Program-made: the position numbers and the translations under genes
DNA from: Bacteroidales bacterium
GTDB lineage: Bacteria > Bacteroidota > Bacteroidia > Bacteroidales > ML635J-15
NCBI GenBank assembly: GCA_031275085.1
Contig: JAISPG010000014.1
Location: 1-36,147, forward strand
DNA length: 36,147 bases
Direction: 5' to 3'
In this document: in pieces, positions 33,701 through 36,147 of the stretch
How the letters are laid out: each line of letters opens with the position of its first letter
Position numbering within the stretch: position 1 is the stretch's first letter
Notes under the pieces: generated by a model
What the model was told of the DNA's origin: nothing
Database searches by the model: none
What the model saw: only the letters and a program-made list of their open reading frames with translations

Positions 33701-36147
33701 CAGATACATACATTACCTACCCAGATAAGTGATGCATTTCAATACTCATCATCGGCTACCTACAATTACCACTTTCAGGTTCCGCTTACAAATACCGATC
33801 TGAGGGGATATACAATTACTTACGAATACGACTGGCGCGGCAGAACAACAAAAATAAAAGCTCCCGACGAAACGGATTATACGATAAAACACGTATATTC
33901 TCTTGATAATCCCGACAACACCGCACTCTGGGCAAGAACGCTGCATAAAGACGATGATAATCCGGGTAATCCGCTGGTAACAATGCTTTTTGTTGACGGG
34001 CTAGGAAGAGAAATACAAATAAAAAAGGATGCTGAAGTATATGTAAGCTCCCTTAATTTGTTTATTGCAGGACGTGTTGTATCCGGAAAAATAATTTATG
34101 ATGCCTTTGGAAGACCAACACACAAATACTACCCGATTCAGAATGTCATTTATTCAGACAGCATTTTTAATCCAATGATAGACAATATTTCGCCGACAAT
34201 TTACCAGTACGATATCCTGGACCGCCCTATATTGGTTACCTATCCGGATGAAACTACCAATAGCATAAGCTATTCGGTTGAAAACAGCAGTTTTAAAACA
34301 CAGCAGACAGATGCTCTCGGAAAAATATTTACAACATATACCGATGTACGGAATCTTACTATAAAAACAAAAAATTCAATTAACGGCATTACTTCTTGGA
34401 CTTACGACCCATTAGGACAACTGCTCTCAACTACCGATCCCGGAGGGTTAACTACAAGCTACGTTTACGACAATCTGGGACGTATAACGCAGCGTACACA
34501 TCCCGATGCAGGTACTCATACATACTATTACGACAAGGCAGGAAATCAGACAAAGATTGATAAAAACGGACTGATCATAAACTACATATACGATTACAAC
34601 CACCTTTCTCAGATTCAATATCCTGCAAATCCTGAAAACAACGTAACGTATACTTATACAAGCGGCAGGATCTCCCAAATTCAGGATATAACCGGATGGA
34701 CTTACTTACAATATGATAAATTCGGTAATATTTCCCAAAAAATAAGAAAAATCGTGCTGCCGAACGAAGCAAATTCATATGGATTAACAATGCAGTATCA
34801 GTATGATGTATGGGGACGGGTGAAAAAGGTCATATATCCCGATAACGAAGTTGTTGAATACAGTTACGATAAAGGTGGAAATCTGAAAAAAGTTCAGGGT
34901 AAAAAGTACAGCAGCGCAAGTTCATACACAGCATATAATTATATTAATAGTATAGGCTACGATAAATTTGGAAAACGTATAATGATATCTTATGGAAATA
35001 GTGTGGTTTCTGAATGCACATATGATAATATGCAAAGATTATCATCTCAAACATCAAATTATCAACAACTCGCATACCAATACGATGCTGTCGGAAATAT
35101 AACCCGGATCCAAAACACTACAGGTATTGTAAACGGTCTGGGCGGAACTTTTACAAACACCTACTATTACGATGATATTTACAGGCTTACATATGCAAGA
35201 AATGTATATCAGATTACTAACGGAACACAAACAGTAACCACAGAAATGGATTATACTGCCAATGGCAGGATCTCTGAAAAAAGACATGTAACTTCGCAAA
35301 GCGGTAGTACTGCATCACAATCAGGATTTAGCAATTATGACTATTATAGAGGCTCAAACAAATTGCAACAGAACAAACCTATTTATACCGCAGGACATAA
35401 ACCCCCCGCAACCTATTACGAATACATATATGCCCCCAACGGCAACATGAACCAAATTACAGGATATTATGAAAGAAATACGGTTCCGCCAACAATAACA
35501 ATTACTTATCAGCGTTTTCTTTACTGGGACGAAAATGACCGGCTACAGGCAATGAAAGATGACGCAAATTCGGCATATTATTTATACGATCATGCAGGCG
35601 AAAGGACCTGGAAGATAGTAGGTACAAAAATAACTGCAACACAAAATGGGGTACAAATAAAATATAATACCTTTAATGCATCTACATTGTATTTGTTCCC
35701 GGAAGTAACGGTTACTGATCAGGGATATACCAAACACATATTTGCAGGTACGGAACGTATTTGCAGTAAGGTCGGCACCGGTAAAAGCTGGTCAAATACT
35801 CTATCTCTTTTCTCTCTGCCTCCCAACCAAACTACTACTATAGACGAGAAACGTGCTGCACAAAGAACTTTAATACAGAAAGTTTTTGCAAACATGTGTT
35901 ATCCTAACATAAATCCTCCACCATATTATAGTTGTGTCATACGGGATGGATCCAATATGATGAATATAAACCTTTTGCAAAACAGCCTGAGCAGTATTTC
36001 TACATCTACAACAGACACTGAAAATATGCGTTATTTCTATCATTCTGACCACTTAGGCAGTACTTCGTTTGTATGTAATGCTTCCGGCACTCCAATTCAG
36101 TATTTAAACTATAATCCTTTTGGCGGTATTATTCAAAACCAGAAAGC
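27755..36147 (+). CDS. Giant SpvB / FG-GAP / YD-repeat (RHS) protein, 3' end beyond window
   Basis: The frame from ATG 27755 shows no stop up to the window end, at least 2797 codons. Order of parts: signal or anchor helix (about 7-24); a ZU5-like beta domain (50-210); the SpvB domain (about 235-285, FPISIPAGRQGMQPNLSVSY, GLFGLGWDM); FG-GAP-like calcium-type loops of the form D(L/I/M/F)N(G/A)DGLPD at about 620, 707, 1411, 1506, 1580 and 1665; two similar beta-sandwich segments in the 700-residue gap between loops 2 and 3; then YD repeats from about 1860 (YDNLGRITQRTHPD, YDKAGNQTKID, YDVWGRVKKVIYPDN) and the RHS-core motif YFYHSDHLGSTSF near 2758. This matches TcB/TcC-like and polymorphic-toxin shells, in which the YD region encloses a C-terminal toxin. 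The variable tip, any immunity gene and any T9SS tail would be downstream of the window. It probably shares the promoter of the T9SS-sorted protein. Confidence 0.9.
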   Translation, partial: MKRILYRVLFISVLAILGVSIFAFNNKTIVDFFYSKPVDNTSTESVSDEASSSTGTELTHNTVSLKITTNQAFRINLGSAKLSGEAGVLPEDIDLSITGLNYSDLPELPAEFINVTGEYSGFRMLPHNTLFLRDIEIELPYDEHKIPEGFSNEDIQTYYYDENTKQWQSINYETTDTIKKLIISGVNHFTDFINAIIQMPELPETQSFTPTQMSGIQAANPLASFSFIEPPTANNSGTANLNFPISIPAGRQGMQPNLSVSYSSSGDMGLFGLGWDMQIPEITIETRWGVPQYNTEKESETYLLNGEQLLRMDDASYSSIYALTHREEWKSRNTSGTTQFCRRVEGSFEKIIRHGTTPKNYYWEIIDKQGTKYFYGKQSGQNTVNNSCVLKTVEGNIGKWKLSEIRDLNDNFVSYSYITGNSQAILHKITYTGKDNTEGKYSINFHCQPIPDVLYKKTNARLGLLEKNDFIVTGITVKYETTIIKQYRFCYEEGAFGKILLKRLLEVKPSDFGTTTNCFCESDETAVITLQEFEYYEVPSTIFSAAETISGSSSEITASAAISPADDSPASKLGGNSDIGWGTGLASTLGFGFGPKFTKLITVGGNFNFTQNFSKGIRTIIDLNGDGLPDRISRVKRNGNFKVYFEELRFNTSSNTYEFAAPVEITSLSIFSAEVSTSINFGFEAQFGATASKDIGNAWNKSKIYFSDINADGLPDIVNNGYVYYNQLVDGVPTFSVVVPGDTDTQNFAGTICMDAGMGSDGEDLNEIPIVANEIDSEILYTEGRIIVIKHCVEKESFIENHSDVEWNNLQDSIVNSGNFEILEYEEGDFCWNTYDTIPPEKEIYPPHDLVKIWIAPYGGIINISGDVILTENLMARRDATDSLKISVQIGNQLVFEEKLNTQNTSESINLQSIVSKGQHIYFRLESMDKKRFDKVYWQPQIEYVEYYGNEINIAKRELKDANGQYIYKFNSSDDFLINPEMEYHMPFNGIVKIESERIISEYLSDVVYFSIKKNNQFIYSTNAQRDIMTDQLNIDNIEVQEGDVIVLEVYCKSNVNWKAIQWNAILYYDDIEDITIEEETITIEAYDTNFTPPKPNVKFDIIPRFSTYPKPVRATTIFDPYLGGNYNYLVDTIRISSTDDINGFLSIKGSDKSVQNIPINHTGSSFSEKHPADPIIVFNDTVTYFLDLYLPEATDLSSVQIVFGPTNNHLGGYQNIGIHCQHNISDLRFGDMYQNWGQFNYKNSSGDYTDIISPDLLFLSQGLQTTMAFVQALLENNPDDTETLEDANEIMTLWFNENPYEQEKFLPMTADYKYNQWVGYGNISYVNSDTLSNTFPCVLGSMPDTEFSGDIPIGQIGDEDEVPDNLPEGAVKQAPLLKSTSLNISVNASVFGIAGGGVSGTLFKTKTDFRDMNGDRYPDEISEKEIKYSSPQGGTSAFVKSHSSHGYHAEEKQTEGHSVGFGAATTTPDQIKSFSAGKKFEKQAAAAATSISGSYSQTVSELSFVDFNGDGLPDKVTDDGKVLYNLGYSFSAPVPISNFVKEDKSDVFGLGLSANICGSSISAGYSTNESTNRTINDFIDINGDGLPDKVYENQYSLNIDFNTGRDYISLSNGVLNGITETFKTKNMTNTINTAVTFGWGTYITIALNPKGFMNWGVSRVEGMFSDINADGLPDYVYDSYGTVKVRYNQLGQTNMLKKVKNLAGSEFSISYTLSKHDGFDCPNRTMVMDSLKIFDGHIGDGIDQQSFAFEYDSCRYQRFDRENLGFKTVTTKQLDENNDVYKVITEKYHNDKVLLKGLKYTDCIADAQENKYIENNYIYGLFALTNGHYISPADQCKCDAFPAIMEQSTKYYEGQSSPQIITSKSYEYGSYGNIETYTQDGNSTTTDDDFTAEIKYFTSSINYMPGRQTQVIVKDNSNQQIRKINYTINQNNGNTTKINNYNNTIISKYDYIYDTYGNITKVTLPGNATNQQMYYQFTYDGQIHTLPTQISDAFQYSSSATYNYHFQVPLTNTDLRGYTITYEYDWRGRTTKIKAPDETDYTIKHVYSLDNPDNTALWARTLHKDDDNPGNPLVTMLFVDGLGREIQIKKDAEVYVSSLNLFIAGRVVSGKIIYDAFGRPTHKYYPIQNVIYSDSIFNPMIDNISPTIYQYDILDRPILVTYPDETTNSISYSVENSSFKTQQTDALGKIFTTYTDVRNLTIKTKNSINGITSWTYDPLGQLLSTTDPGGLTTSYVYDNLGRITQRTHPDAGTHTYYYDKAGNQTKIDKNGLIINYIYDYNHLSQIQYPANPENNVTYTYTSGRISQIQDITGWTYLQYDKFGNISQKIRKIVLPNEANSYGLTMQYQYDVWGRVKKVIYPDNEVVEYSYDKGGNLKKVQGKKYSSASSYTAYNYINSIGYDKFGKRIMISYGNSVVSECTYDNMQRLSSQTSNYQQLAYQYDAVGNITRIQNTTGIVNGLGGTFTNTYYYDDIYRLTYARNVYQITNGTQTVTTEMDYTANGRISEKRHVTSQSGSTASQSGFSNYDYYRGSNKLQQNKPIYTAGHKPPATYYEYIYAPNGNMNQITGYYERNTVPPTITITYQRFLYWDENDRLQAMKDDANSAYYLYDHAGERTWKIVGTKITATQNGVQIKYNTFNASTLYLFPEVTVTDQGYTKHIFAGTERICSKVGTGKSWSNTLSLFSLPPNQTTTIDEKRAAQRTLIQKVFANMCYPNINPPPYYSCVIRDGSNMMNINLLQNSLSSISTSTTDTENMRYFYHSDHLGSTSFVCNASGTPIQYLNYNPFGGIIQNQK

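Noticed and set aside
33340..36000. CRISPR-like or other DNA repeat array
   Set aside because: The repetition is at protein level (YD repeats of variable length); there are no identical DNA repeats with unique spacers.
27853..36052. Many minus-strand ORFs of 60-100 residues in the right end
   Set aside because: All are antisense to the long plus-strand RHS frame, which was checked at about ten points to remain in the same frame.

Overview
The window looks like a chromosomal segment of an AT-rich Bacteroidota bacterium, most likely order Bacteroidales. The evidence is the IS982 element, lipoproteins with short lipoboxes, DUF6562/DUF3575 fimbria-type genes, a periplasmic-TPR/AraC regulator, a type IX secretion (T9SS) sorting domain, a Bacteroides-like tryptophanase and several promoters of the Bacteroidota form TTTG-N(18-22)-TAnnTTTG. 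No rRNA, tRNA or CRISPR array was seen. All functions are read from sequence motifs; no database search was run.

Left part (1-5.3 kb, minus strand). An intact IS982-family element (146-1180) ends 33 bp past the stop of a PLP aminotransferase. Upstream of the aminotransferase is a two-domain acyltransferase (PlsC-like plus GNAT-like, resembling bifunctional OlsF/GlsF aminolipid synthases). Its reading frame appears broken by a 1-base deletion near 2520, with the missing C-terminus recoverable in the next frame. A UPF0158 protein and a probable transposase remnant follow.

Fimbria-like island (5.3-12.7 kb, minus strand). In transcription order it holds a small unknown ORF behind a textbook promoter, a membrane TPR/AraC-type regulator, a DUF3575 protein, a DUF6562 lipoprotein, a second lipoprotein with a C-terminal DUF1566/Lcl-like domain, and a PI-PLC-like phospholipase without a signal peptide. 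By eye the island is richer in G+C than its flanks, which suggests acquisition. A decayed fragment of an AAA/DUF4143 ATPase lies at its upstream edge.

Middle (13-20 kb). A plus-strand pair encodes an SH3/NlpC-P60 endopeptidase and a YbjQ-family protein, followed by an iron-type superoxide dismutase. A perfect hairpin, probably a bidirectional terminator, separates the dismutase from two tandem copies of a minus-strand two-gene cassette. Each cassette has a small cysteine-containing lipoprotein followed by a DUF4221-like propeller lipoprotein with a C-terminal CxxC domain. This duplicated cassette is the best candidate for a poorly described system here. The DNA between the copies holds a short element with 12-bp terminal inverted repeats.

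Right part (20-36 kb). Tryptophanase (minus) has a long leader and a candidate promoter. Divergent from it are an AAA/DUF4143 ATPase and pheT. Finally, a T9SS-sorted surface protein is followed after 43 bp by a giant SpvB/FG-GAP/YD-repeat (RHS) protein. That gene starts at 27755, stays open for at least 2797 codons and is cut by the window edge just after its RHS-core motif, so any variable toxin tip and immunity gene lie outside.
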